Origin: Fragilariopsis cylindrus CCMP1102
Taxonomy: Eukaryota; Bacillariophyta; Bacillariophyceae; Bacillariales; Bacillariaceae
Reading direction: 5' to 3'
Length of the DNA stretch: 64,000 nucleotides
Assembly: GCA_900095095.1 (NCBI GenBank)
Contig: FMBT01000300.1
Location: 1 to 64,000 of the forward strand
Positions 1-10,870 of the stretch are shown here, piece after piece. Below the pieces are notes generated by a model that worked only from the letters and a program-made list of their open reading frames with translations, ran no database searches and had not been told where the DNA came from. Position 1 is the stretch's first letter. Every line of letters begins with the position of its first letter. The translations under genes were made by a program, and so were the position numbers.

Positions 1-84
1 ATAATTCTCATATATGAGAATTATTTTTTTTTAGATCGACGCTTCTTTTTTTTCAAATTGAAGCAATCTCACGTAGATTTCTAC
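1..84. repeat. Left palindromic terminal repeat of a possible DNA transposon
   Basis: The window opens with a near-perfect palindrome, ATAATTCTC-n6-GAGAATTAT (1-24), followed by a T-run. A second small palindrome, GTAGATTTCTAC, lies at 73-84. Read in reverse complement, 7655-7739 has the same two palindromes at the same spacing (the second at offset 74-85), so the pair behaves as an ~85-bp terminal inverted repeat. The element may begin left of the window, so no target-site duplication can be tested on this side. Confidence 0.5.
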
Positions 85-560
85 AGGACTTTCAGTACTA
101 CAGATCCAATTTATGACAATTTAAAGGGGGTAGTACACAAAATTTTCATTATTATGTGATTTTTTATGTGTCGTCTCCAAAATTTCCATCCAGGACGGAC
201 AAAAAGAAAAATCAGTTGACCAATGTTATAGTATCTCTTCCAGGTCTACTCAACAATAGGTCATGCCGATGCTAATGGGAAGAGAAATGGCGCTCAAAAG
301 CTGTTGTAATGGTGAAAATTCCATTACCGGAGTTATCGGTATGTTTGATATTGCACCTCTTTCCATCCTATCGCATCACATCACATCGTATCATCTCTAG
401 CACCGACGACGACAACGACAGTATGGTTTGAAGTAGTAGAAGAAGAAGAAGAAGAAGAAGAAGAAGACGTCGTAGACAAGGACAATAACTATCATCATCA
501 TCATTGGTATTTGAAAAAGAAAAAACAACAACAACGACGACAACAACGACGACAACAACG

Positions 561-3500
561 ATGGATGATTCGTACGATCCTACCTTCCTTACAGCCGATG
601 TTGATGTGGACTTTGACTTTCTTCGAGCACAGACTCAACATCAGGATGATACTAATGACTGTTGGGAAAGACAAGCAGAAGAAATAACAGATCCTAGTGA
701 TTTTCCTACTGCAACTGATTGGAAAGATGATGCACCAGATGTTATTTCTAATACAGTAGTAACATGCGATAAGGGCCGTATTCATATATGGAAACAAGGA
801 AAGACAGAAATCGGAATCATCCGTACTGCATTTGGAGAAGATCATCCTTCATTTGGTACACTTGCTACTAGAATATTCGGATCAAAAAGCAAGCTGTTTC
901 AATTGCTAGAATCAGAATTATCATTGTCATATGAAAAGTACTGCAGGTTTCTTGCCACTTTTTTTGCTGCATCAAGTAGAAGTTCGCCTGCCGCACGACT
1001 ACTAGAAGACGATCGATTTGATTCTACTGGTATGATGGAAAGGGGTGAATATCATAGAGTCATCAAGCAAATAGAGGAACACAGGAGTGGTGACGAATCA
1101 TTGTGGATGCAGATAGAAGAATTATTTAATTCACTTGCTAAGAAGCACTTTCTTTCAGAAAGAGGTGATGAAGAACTTTACATCGCATTGGATGACGACA
1201 AGCACCATTTCAATTATTCTAAACACGCTGATACATATGGTTTACAGAGAGCCCGGCACATTAAGACTAATAGAATGGGTCATATCGCACATACTGCAGG
1301 TTTAAGTGCAACAGGAATGCCTCTCTGTGTTATGTTTCAAAGAGAAGAGGAAACACAATCACAGGTGTATGAAAGGATGTGTAAGAGGATGTTTGGTGGT
1401 CGAACTGGCAATGGCAATCCTAGTCTACAAGGTAAGTGTTTTGATCTGTTGTATTCATATTTGTTATTCTGGTACGGGCGTGTTCATATTGTGATGGATT
1501 ATTAGAATGTTGTTTTGATTTGCTGCGACGTCACCCGAGGTGCTTGTTGTTAAGTCATTCGACGTCACTTGGTGGTGCTTGCTGTTAAGTCATTCGACGT
1601 CACGTGAGGTGCTTGTTGCTGTTGTTGTTTCTTTTCGCGTCGAGACGTCACTTGAGGTGCTTGTTGTTAAGTCATTCACTTGTTGCTTCGCTTGTTCTTG
1701 TTAAGTGCTTCGACGTCACTGGAGGTGCAGACGGGTTCCGTATGTTTTTCTTCACAATATATGGTGTTGTTAATGATTTTACAGATTTTCTTTACAACTT
1801 ACATTACAATTTTTTTTTTTAATCTAACAAAATATAGGAATAACTTTTGGTTCCGATCGAGGATACTGGACACCAACTCTTCTGTTTGTATTTCTTCTCA
1901 AATGTGGAGCTGATGTGATTGGTACTGTAGCTAGATGCTTCTGGTATCCCTTTACATTCACAAAAGGGAAGGTGACAGCAATACCAGAAGTTGACACACA
2001 CAATAGAATTGAAATTAGGATGAAAGGAGCAAAGGATGTATTCTACAAGACATTGAAATGGGGTACTGCTAAGATCCGAGCAACATGTTACAGAACCGGC
2101 ACCGGTACTGCTGTATCACTTGCAATGTCAACCCTTCATCATGGTCCTCTATTTGATTTGAATCTATCTTTCCCCAAGGATCACAAGTGGTATTTCAATC
2201 CAACTGTATTACAGGATGAAAGGAATGCAAAAGCATTCCCTGTTGTGGCTGGATCCGATCATTATGATATTATTAAATCACTGCCAATTCAACCTCTTAC
2301 TCTTGTACAAGGTGATACTGTGTGGTTCATCATGAGACAATTTTCTCTAACATCATCTACTGTTGATAAATGTATTTCTTCAAGATGTAGAGAGATAACA
2401 CAAGACCATGCTCTCCGTGATTCATATGAGACTGTTCTACATGCTGTTGATAGAATGAATCTATTACCAAGGATATCTGATTACAATGATGCAAGAAGAA
2501 ATAATAATAATAATAATAACACTACAAACCGGCGAGCAAGAGGAAGGACAGTATTAGATGATATTATTGGTGGTGACAGTGATAGTAGTGACGACGATGA
2601 AGAGGAATCACCGGCCATGGATTGGCCAGCAAATTGGATCCGTCGTGTTAATGATGGTGAAGATGGTCTATTCAGAGATAGACTCAACTCTGATAATATG
2701 GATGAAGCTGTTATTAGAGGAATCATTGATAAGCATGATAATGGAAAATCAACCAGTTCTATATCAATATTGAAGAAGAAACTGATTGAATGGTCGGAGT
2801 TGTCTTCCTATCGCCATAGAAAGTACTTCTTTTATAATGTTCAACAACTCAAGGATCGAATATTAGAATTGGATGGTCAAGCAGCAGTAACAGGAAAGAA
2901 CAAGATTGCTTTATTTGATCTTGTTGTGCGGTGTGATAGGAAAAGAGTTGGTCGTAATACAACTTTAAATAATAATCAAGATCCATATGATGATGATGAG
3001 GATGATGAGGATACTGTAGATCCTGTACTACTAGATATTTTTAAAGCATCGAAAATGAAGCCGTTAAAGGAAGAAGCCAAGGCGTATTGCAGACAAGGAC
3101 ACCTTCTAGAGCTTCCATTCTTGAAGCAGTTCCATCAGCACAGTATGGAAGGACTTACATGTGGTTACAAGTCAATTGCTATTCACGAAACACCTGTTGG
3201 TACGTTGCTTTGTTCTGATTTGATTTGATTTTTGATTCGATCCGATCCGACGCGAATTGTACTGTACTGTACTGTACTATATCGATTCGGATAGATTCGG
3301 ATCGTACCATAAACTGTACTGTACTCTACGATTCAATTCGATTCGGTACCGTACCGTACTGTACAGTACAGTTTATGGTACGATTCGATTCGATTTGATT
3401 TTTATTGGTCAAGAATGATTATGTAATTGTTCCTTGCCGAAAACCATTGGCCTGAAATGATAATGTAAATTTTCTTTACCGAAAATTACTGGTCAAGATT

Positions 3501-5449
3501 TATTATGTAAATGTTCTTTACCGAAAACCTTTGGTAAAAAATAATTATGTAAATGTTCTTTGCCGAAAACCTTTGGTCAAGAATCTTTATGTAAATTCTC
3601 TTTACCAAAAATTGTTTGTCAAGAATTATTATGTCAATGTTCTTTGACGTGACGAAAACCTTTGGCCAAGAATTGATTCGATTTGATTGATTCGATCTGA
3701 TTGATTTGATTTGATTTGATTGATTCGATTCAATTGTTTTCGCTCAGATTTAGTCCTTCCTTGTCTAATTTCGATCAGATTTGTCTGATTTCGCACTGAT
3801 TTAGTCCTTTCTTGTCTGGACCAGTCTTTTTCTGGACTGATTTAGTTGCGAATCTGTTTCGTATATCATATAATCTCACTCTTATCTATCTATTTATATA
3901 TATATATATATCAGTTGAATCGACATCAATTACAGGTGCACTGGATTCATCAGACGCTGAACTTATTTACAAGAAAGAAGATCATGCTGTTAATGATAGT
4001 GGTAGTGATACCGATGATGATGATGATGATATTGCTATTGAAACTATGCCAATCGAAATTAAAGCTCGCGTTGCTCATAGCACTTTCTATTCTGAAAGAC
4101 AACTGATTGAAGCTAATCTTGGATTAGCTGCCTTTGAGAGTGGAGAACCTTGGTATGTTGAAATTGATGCAGAGGGAGGAGAGCTTCACAAGTGGATCCC
4201 AAAGCACAAGGAAAGTTTTCAGCTGCTTCATCATGTTGCTGTTAGAGATTCAAGGAAGGGTCTCTTCCTTGTTGGGAACAAGACGAAATTGATGTTTGGT
4301 GTGTTTGTTACATACAGTGACAATCTTATTGCTTCCTACCGGGCTCTGTTGAAAGATCTTTTTGATCGAGCTCTGAAGCCCTTCTATGATGATAATATTC
4401 AACTACCACAAGCGAAGATTGAGAAGATTCTACAAGCAAAGGAAATGAAGAAACTTAACATGACCTATCATTCCTTTCAAACTGACTTCTATATTTGGAG
4501 GCAGTTGCGTATAAAGAAAGCATTACAGCTCCCAATTCCTCCTTGTAATCGGATCCTTCCTTACAATCATTCAGTTTGGAATAACTTGAAGGGTGCTTCC
4601 GATACAGCCACAAAGCTGATGTGGAACTGTCAGATCAAGTTTGCTTCTAGTGGACGGTCTCAAGTGGTTGCTTCTGCTAAATTCTTACAGTTGTATTCTA
4701 TTCTATTACATCGAGAATATCAAGTTTCTACTGCAAAGACAAACTTAAACGTTTATGCCTCTCTATATCATTTCCGGAACTCAAGAAATAAAAATTATCC
4801 CTTCCACAAGACAGTTGATACACTTTCTATTTGGTTTATCAAGCAAGCAGATGATGCTGTGGCTGCTGCTGCAGCTGCTGTACCTCCTACTCCTCCTACC
4901 ACAGCACTAACTATCGATACTACTGGAAGCAATGGTCCTCTCGTTCAAACACCTCCTCGTGTACAACGGAATAACAGAAGCTCTTTCCAAGAGATTAGAA
5001 ACTATACTACAGTCACCGGTGGTACTCCTTGTACTGGTAGAGCTAGAGATCCATTGAATAAAACAGCTGAATGGGAAGCAGATCAAGATCGTCTGAAAAA
5101 TTGTAATGGTACTCTATATAAGGATACCAAGAAAAGAAGTAAGTGCTGTATTTGTGGTGGCAATACAAACCATGTATGTATTGGATGTAAGCGACCTTAT
5201 TGCATGGTGAATCGAGATGAAAAGATATGCAGTATGATTTTAGGTGGTGATTCTAGAGTTGCATTTTTGGATGGGGAACGACCACCTAGTGAATTAGTAA
5301 TGAATGGTGTAGCGGCTGATGGAAGTACAAAAGAGTTTTGTACTGTTGAAAATGGATGCTTTCATATGTATCACCGGCAATCAATCTCACAAAGAGTTAA
5401 CAGCCTACCATCGCCAGCTCTAGTCAGTCCGGTGGCAGTAGAGGAATAA
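561..5449 (+). CDS. Large DDE-type transposase-like protein (piggyBac-like, tentative), three exons
   Basis: The model is exons 561-1431, 1838-3199 and 3936-5449, giving 1,248 residues. Both introns are phase 1. The start is the ATG at 561; the upstream in-frame run has no ATG. The sequence shows an acidic ALDDDKHHF stretch (near residue 211) and then GSDRGYWTP...GADVIGTVAR (D297). Spacing and context resemble the first two catalytic aspartates of piggyBac transposases (DDE_Tnp_1_7), where the second lies in a D-x-F/Y-T-S-x-x-L...G-T-V-R motif. A C-terminal Cys/His-rich segment (about 1147-1230: KCCICGG, CIGCKRPYC, CFHMYH) resembles the piggyBac Cys-rich tail. An acidic linker lies near residue 520. 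The protein is about twice the usual piggyBac length and the third catalytic Asp is not clear. It could be an autonomous transposase or a domesticated derivative. An alternative exon-3 acceptor at 3915 is also in frame. Confidence 0.5.
1526..1735. repeat. Diverged ~38-bp tandem repeat in intron 1
   Basis: Five copies of CGACGTCACnnGAGGTGC with the spacer TTGTTGTTAAGTCATT lie inside the first intron (1432-1837) of the transposase-like gene. Copies are imperfect and one carries extra TTG-rich sequence. The GACGTCAC core is a CRE-like octamer, but nothing shows that it is bound by a factor. Confidence 0.75.
3403..3670. repeat. 268-bp repeat, copy 1 (in intron 2)
   Basis: About six units of ~46 bp (GGTCAAGAATNATTATGTAA plus a TTCTTTACCGAAAACCTTT half) lie in the second intron of the transposase-like gene. 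The block is flanked by GATTCGATTCGATT-type runs and short palindromes built from GTACTGTAC. A second copy lies exactly 2,315 bp downstream at 5718-5985, with only a handful of differences. Confidence 0.85.
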
Positions 5450-6150
5450 ATTTATTCGTATTCGTATTTGTATTACTACTGCTATTTGTATTTGTATCTG
5501 TAGTATGTAAATAAATAAATGATAATAATAGTATTTATATTATAAACTTTATCTTTGTTATCACACTAGTATTAGATTTACGATTTGATTCCGATTTGAT
5601 TCGATCCGATTCGATCGATTCGATTCAGTACATCAATGTTTTGTTACCACTAGTATTAGATTTACGACTTGATTCCGATTTGATTCCGTTCCGATTCGAT
5701 TCGATTTGATTTGATATTTATTGGTCAAGAATGATTATGTAATTGTTCCTTGCCGAAAACCATTGGCCTGAAATGATAATGTAAATTTTCTTTACCGAAA
5801 ATTACTGGTCAAGAATTATTATGTAAATGTTCTTTACCGAAAACCTTTGGTAAAAAATAATTATGTAAATGTTCTTTGCCGAAAACCTTTGGTCAAGAAT
5901 CATTATGTAAATTCTCTTTAACAAAAATTGTTTGTCAAGAATTATTATGTCAATGTTCTTTGACATGACGAAAACCTTCGGTCAAGTTCGATGACTGTAG
6001 AAGAATAAACAACGTACATATGTTACGATTGTATTTGTATTTGTATTACTACTGCTATTTGTATTTGTATTTGTAGTATGTAAATAGTTAATAGTATTTG
6101 TATTATAAACGTTACTAGTATTAGATTTATGATTCGCTTCGATTCGATTC
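5442..6150. repeat. Duplicated 3' end of the transposase-like gene
   Basis: The stretch around the stop codon and 3' UTR (about 5442-5580: GTAGAGGAATAAA, a TATTACTACTGCTATTTGTA block, then CACTAGTATTAGATTTA) recurs at about 5996-6130. The second copy lies beyond the second 268-bp repeat. CACTAGTATTAGATTTACGA also occurs at about 5566 and 5647. This indicates a local tandem duplication covering the gene's 3' end and the spacer. Confidence 0.7.
5718..5985. repeat. 268-bp repeat, copy 2 (downstream of the gene)
   Basis: This is the downstream copy of the 3403-3670 block, equal in length and about 97% identical by eye. The same ~46-bp internal units can be seen. It lies between the transposase-like stop codon and the duplicated 3' UTR. 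Confidence 0.85.
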
Positions 6151-6187
6151 GATTCATTCAATACATCAATGCAATTCATTTTGATTT

Positions 6188-6556
6188 TCATTCCATCCAT
6201 GAATTAATCGTACCGATGATGGTGTTACTGTCTTCTAATGAAATTAAAAAAGTAAATACTTCATCAGCATGAAGAATAGAAGGGAATACAGTAGCTGTAG
6301 AAGATGTTGTAACAGTCATCTTTCCCATCTTGTGAGTGTCGTTTCTGCTCTTGATTGGTTTGAATCTGATGTTAACACCAACACCAGTAAGTGATATTAC
6401 TAATTCTGGGAAGGGGACTGATGGCCACTTAATATCATCATAAACTAGGAGCCTCTTCAAGGAGTTATCAATTGCAATACTACCATTAAATCCTAAACCA
6501 GGCCGACTAGATCTCTCCCACATCGGACACTGCATTCTAATTCGATTGTCGGTCAT
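6188..6556 (-). CDS. Unknown 122-residue protein, possible transposon passenger
   Basis: An intact single-exon frame starts at an ATG (complement of 6554-6556). The protein has no signal peptide, no membrane segment and no low-complexity tract. It has alternating hydrophobic stretches such as ELVISLTGVGVNIRF and VFTFLISLEDSNTIIGTI, which suggest beta-strands. I do not recognise a family. It is convergent with the transposase-like gene and divergent from the acidic protein at 6975, and it lies between the terminal repeats. It may therefore be a second gene of the same mobile element, which is inference. Confidence 0.45.
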   Translation of the reverse strand: MTDNRIRMQCPMWERSSRPGLGFNGSIAIDNSLKRLLVYDDIKWPSVPFPELVISLTGVGVNIRFKPIKSRNDTHKMGKMTVTTSSTATVFPSILHADEVFTFLISLEDSNTIIGTINSWME

Positions 6557-6677
6557 GGTGGTGGTACTTGTTTGTTTATTTATTTTTATGGTGTTGTTGT
6601 TGTTGTTGTTGTTGCTTTGTTTTGTTTATGATTTATGATTTATGGAAATAATAATAACAGTAATGGTAGTACAGCGA

Positions 6678-6888
6678 GTTGAGTTGCGTTGTGTCGACGC
6701 CAACTTTCTTTCTTAAGAGAAGACCAACTGAAGGAATTTTCACGAAGACAAATAATAATAATAATACAACGTGTGGAGTTGAGTAGAGTTTGAGTTGCGT
6801 TGTGTCGACACCAACTTTCTTAAGAGAAGAGCAACCGAAGGAAGGAATTTTCACGAAGACAAAACTCGTTGTATTATTATTATTACTA
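6678..6888. promoter_or_regulatory. Duplicated divergent promoter region
   Basis: A ~80-bp block (GAGTTGCGTTGTGTCGAC, CCAACTTTC, TTAAGAGAAGA, GGAATTTTCACGAAGACAAA) occurs twice in direct orientation, at about 6678-6760 and 6789-6865. The second copy is bracketed by ATAATAATACAACG and its inverse CGTTGTATTATTAT. The block fills the space between the divergent starts at 6556 and 6975, so it is a good candidate for a shared bidirectional promoter. The promoter role is inferred from position only. Confidence 0.5.
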
Positions 6889-6974
6889 TTATTATTATCT
6901 TCATAAATCATAAATCATAAACAATACAATACAATACAAGCACGACGACGTAAACAAAAGCAACAACAACAAAA

Positions 6975-7454
6975 ATGAAGACATCCTTTTCCGTAAATGT
7001 AACTGGTAGTATTACTATCAGTATTGAATCATCGAATGAAGATGGTGGTGGTGCTGCCGGCGATGTTGATGATGTTGGCAATATTCTTGTTGATATGCTT
7101 CTTAAATCATTAGTAAATGATGCCGTCAAGAAGTATGCCGGTGACAAGGGAACTCCTACGATTGAAAAAGAAGAACAAGATATCTCCAGTCCTCTTCCAC
7201 AACGTCGAGTTCCTTTAGATGCTGACGATGATACTGTTGATCCATACGCTTCGAATGATGCTGATGCTGATGATGATGCTAGTACTGTTGATCCAGACGC
7301 TTCGAATGACGATGACGATGACGATGGCGATGACAATGAAGATGAAGATCAGGTCAGTGATCTACTACCTAATGTCGAGATCGACAATGAGTATGAGGAA
7401 GACTACGAGCTCTCCCAGAAGATGGGCTTGATGAGTCTTCGTCGTCGCGACTAA
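6975..7454 (+). CDS. Unknown 159-residue acidic protein, possible transposon passenger
   Basis: The ATG follows an A/C-rich leader (ACAACAACAAAAATG). Residues 1-55 are ordered-looking (MKTSFSVNVTGSITISIE, then a hydrophobic helix NILVDMLLKSLVNDAVKKY). Residues about 75-140 are extremely Asp-rich, with two copies of an S/D-x-VDP-Y/D-ASND motif, and the tail ends SLRRRD. No family is recognised. It could act as a charged nuclear or chromatin-binding accessory factor of the surrounding element, but nothing in the sequence proves this. Confidence 0.5.
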   Translation: MKTSFSVNVTGSITISIESSNEDGGGAAGDVDDVGNILVDMLLKSLVNDAVKKYAGDKGTPTIEKEEQDISSPLPQRRVPLDADDDTVDPYASNDADADDDASTVDPDASNDDDDDDGDDNEDEDQVSDLLPNVEIDNEYEEDYELSQKMGLMSLRRRD

Positions 7455-7654
7455 GTGTTGACCACCATTGTCATTCTTAATGATAGTAATTTAATTATTC
7501 TAATCCATTGTCATTCTTAATAATAGTAATTTAATTATTCTAATCAAATTTACCTCATTTTAGTGACAACTTTATGTGTTCCTAGTTGTTTGTGCTGTTA
7601 CAGATGCATCGGCTTGTCATCCTCCAAAATGAATGAAATTTAAAAAAAAATCAC

Positions 7655-7839
7655 GTAGAATTCTACACAAACTTTGTACTAGAAATTCAAAAAATCTTGC
7701 GTTGTGAAGAAAAAAATAATTCTCAAATATGAGAATTATTTTTTTTCAAACATGGATAATTCTCAAATATGAGAATTAAAAATCATCATGGATATAGTCC
7801 TAATATATTTATATTAGTATGAAACTCAAATATGAGTTT
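7655..7839. repeat. Right palindromic terminal repeat plus extra hairpins
   Basis: 7655-7666 (GTAGAATTCTAC) and the palindrome at 7716-7739 (ATAATTCTC-n6-GAGAATTAT) mirror the left end. A second copy of the large palindrome lies at 7756-7779 and ends in TTAA, the piggyBac target sequence. A related hairpin (AAACTCAAATATGAGTTT) is at 7822-7839. The exact element end is therefore ambiguous between 7739 and 7779. Confidence 0.5.
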
Positions 7840-8164
7840 TATTTGAGTCGATTGAGTCGAGCGCAATTATATTGACAACTTCTTTCTAATTACCGGGCTG
7901 AAGTTACAAATCCGTTATCAATTAAGCCTAAGTGCGCACTAATTCGCTCACCTTATCAGCGAGGAATGAAAAAGTGCGAGGCGCATATCATCGCTCAACT
8001 TTTGTTTCAGATTTTTGTGCGAGGACGTTCAATTCGCAAATTGATCGAACTTCAAAATATCTCTCACAACTTGCACAACTTGTTGACAGGGGGCGTCATC
8101 ACTACTTTCTTTTCCTTTACCTTACTTTATCTTCTTATAGTATCATACCATCGAATCGAATATA
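7840..8164. other. Intergenic leader of the 8165 gene
   Basis: The stretch is AT-rich with no convincing coding frame, only short overlapping frames. No promoter motif could be assigned. Confidence 0.4.
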
Positions 8165-9244
8165 ATGAATGTCTTCAAGAAACTAGTTGTGGCGAACAGG
8201 AGGAATCGTTCCACTTCTGTCGTTAGCGATGATGGTAACAACACAGATGAGGATAACAACTTTTGTTATCACCAGCATGACGATGGCGACGGAACGGGAA
8301 AGATCGTTGGTGAGAATAGTGGTTCTTCGTCCCTGTCGCTTTCATCCCTATACGGACGTCGCTCTTTACCTCCTCCGACTGTGGTTACTTGTTCCAAGTT
8401 TGACAGTGATGAAGCCTTTGCGATTGTCGCCAGAGCTATGGTGTATAGATACGAACACGATGACTTGACCGAACGGGAGGCGATTGAAGCAACTCTTGGT
8501 ATGATGGACGATAAGCGTGCCTTTATAGAGGCGATGGACTTGAAATTCACTACTCTAGTTAGCGATGATTATATCTCATCTCAGCAGGACGGTAGTGATG
8601 CTATTTCAGAAATCATTATTCAAACTCGATCTATTTTTGATAGCACGCTCAAATCAATGTGGAGAGAAATGGATAGTGACGAATCAACGAGTGTCGACGA
8701 TGAAACTTTGGTTGAACAAAGAGATGATGATGATATGGTCGGTTTTGAACGGTACGCGAAGCAACCAAAAACTCCAAAGAATCTACGTATGTCACCTATC
8801 CAAAGCTCGTATAACTACAAAAGCCAAGGGGAAGATATGCCTCAAAGCACTACTTGTTCTGGTGGAAATCAACCATTCAAACGTCAACGTCGATGGTTTT
8901 TTGCTGAAACAGAAAAACATTCTTCAGTTACTCCACCATCTATTGGTAGTGAGGAGACCGAATGCGGGAAACTCTTTTCGAATCCATTCTCGGTGAAAAA
9001 ATCCCTTCCAAAATTTCATTTCGACTTTGGTGGTATCAACAGCAATTCATGCAAAAGTAAGTTCTTTCTAATGGGAGGAGGAGGAAGAGTGTCTCATCAA
9101 CCCGTACAATCGTTGCAGCTTGATGAGTATTCATATATGGGTGGAGAAAGAGCATCATCGTATCTGCCTCCGACGAGCCCCATTCGGAAAGTATCGGAAA
9201 CATATAGCTCAGCAACTGACACGGGGAAGTTTATCATCGATTAA
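8165..9244 (+). CDS. Unknown 359-residue host protein with an FxIxA...FIEA domain
   Basis: This is a single-exon frame from ATG to TAA. The N-terminus is basic then acidic/Ser-rich. A predicted helical segment runs from about residue 80 to 165, including FAIVARAMVYRYEHDD and KRAFIEAMDLKF. The rest is polar and probably disordered. I do not recognise a named family. The segment resembles one in exon 1 of the neighbouring minus-strand gene (FHIIAKLLVDRFEEHL ... QSFIEAVRYRLKEC). The two may therefore be distant paralogues or share an undescribed lineage-specific domain. The gene is convergent with the PLAC8-like gene (375-bp gap). Confidence 0.65.
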   Translation: MNVFKKLVVANRRNRSTSVVSDDGNNTDEDNNFCYHQHDDGDGTGKIVGENSGSSSLSLSSLYGRRSLPPPTVVTCSKFDSDEAFAIVARAMVYRYEHDDLTEREAIEATLGMMDDKRAFIEAMDLKFTTLVSDDYISSQQDGSDAISEIIIQTRSIFDSTLKSMWREMDSDESTSVDDETLVEQRDDDDMVGFERYAKQPKTPKNLRMSPIQSSYNYKSQGEDMPQSTTCSGGNQPFKRQRRWFFAETEKHSSVTPPSIGSEETECGKLFSNPFSVKKSLPKFHFDFGGINSNSCKSKFFLMGGGGRVSHQPVQSLQLDEYSYMGGERASSYLPPTSPIRKVSETYSSATDTGKFIID

Positions 9245-9619
9245 AGGGTTATTGATCGAGAATCAGTTGCGGAATTAATGAATGCTACAAGAAGTAACAC
9301 AAATAATAATGCGATAGTACAGCAATTGAGTTTAAAATATGAGATAGATGGCTCTTATCTTACTATTTTCTGTAGACTTAAATTAGTTTAATATTGTACT
9401 GCACAAAATTTCATAACGAAATAGATAAAATAAAAAATTATAAATCAATTAACATACACAAAAAATTAACAATAGTTATAAATTCTGTAGATAAATATAT
9501 ATAAATGGATATTAACATAACAATTTTCATTCTATACTACGGTCGAAGCGAAAACAATTTTCTGAAAAGAGAACATATACAGTACATCCTTTTTACGCTA
9601 CGGCATTCCTTTTTCACGT
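9245..9619. other. AT-rich convergent spacer
   Basis: This spacer lies between the 3' ends of two convergent genes. It is AT-rich (runs such as ATAAAATAAAAAATTATAAAT) and holds no frame, and probably carries both 3' UTRs. Confidence 0.5.
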
Positions 9620-10838
9620 TCATGGTCCTTGGTGCTCGACGAATCCAGTAGCATTGCACCAAACGCCTCCATAGTGTTCATACGAAGTCGTATGTCTCCC
9701 CATCTGTGCTATGGTAAGAGGGAAAAGTATAATAGACTTTATAGTTTCGTTTCGGCTGCCTAATCTTCCAGTAGGAATTTGGTATCTTTCCATTAGACTA
9801 TCTCGTGTATTGATGGTGGCTTTGATAGTGAAGGCTATCATGGAGGCATTAACGAGGATAATCGAAAGGAAATCCGCAGCTGAAACCGTCACATAGCTGT
9901 GGAGTTTGAACTCGAGCCCGGAAACAATAGTTAGATTTAGACCAGCCCAAAAGCACAGGATACTTATTGCCATACCACGGGGGGACCATAATCCATCCTG
10001 TGGAGTATTTTCGATGGGTTTCCTTCCAGTTATATCCAAACCAACTCTCTCCATTACTTGCGCTAAGGCAAGGAGCGGGCAAAGGAAAGAAAGAAGGAGC
10101 ATAGGGTGACGAAAACCATATTTAAAACAATCAAATGGTCGGTCTCTCCATCTACCAACAGGAATACCCTCGTCATTTGTTACTTTCATATAGCAATAGA
10201 AAGTTTGCCCCTTTCGTATACCACCATTTGGTACAGTTGCAAGGAAGCGCTTGTCGTTTATTTCAGCTTCAAACTGATAGCCTCCTGGTAGATCGGAGGG
10301 GGCAACAACGTCAACAATCGGCAGTTCATTTTCTGAACTACTGTGCCCAGGCGGTAACGTATCTTTTCCGTTGTTATTTTCAACATCAGTGTCAAATGAT
10401 GAAATTACTTCAAGTTGTTTATCTTGGGTGGGAGGGACATATCCAATGTTCTGCCACAAACCAGATAAAACCGTTTCGCTGGCCTTCAAACTTTCTGTGG
10501 TGACGTTGGTTGTATCGAGGTTAGTAACGTTGGTTGGTCTGATTCCTTTTCCATGAAGCGCACGTAACTTTCCCTGGAGTTCTGCGACCTGATTCCTCCA
10601 AAATTGTGACGCCTCTGCTGTTACCGACTCTGACATAAGATTTGAGGCTTCTTGAAGCTCTGTGGTTAGTTGCTGTCGAGCTAACTCATCTGGGGTGTTT
10701 GGTTGTGCATTTTGAATAGCTACATTGTTCACCTTAAAAGTTCTTCTTGATGCCGATTTCGATTCTCTCATTTTCTGCAACACAAAAAGCGAATTGATAC
10801 AACACAAAACAATACAATAAATGAGTTCACGAAGTTGT

Positions 10839-10870
<32 letters not shown>

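Noticed and set aside
7932-8226. Short frames upstream of the 8165 gene
   Set aside because: They overlap each other, lack domain or codon support, and fall in the leader region.
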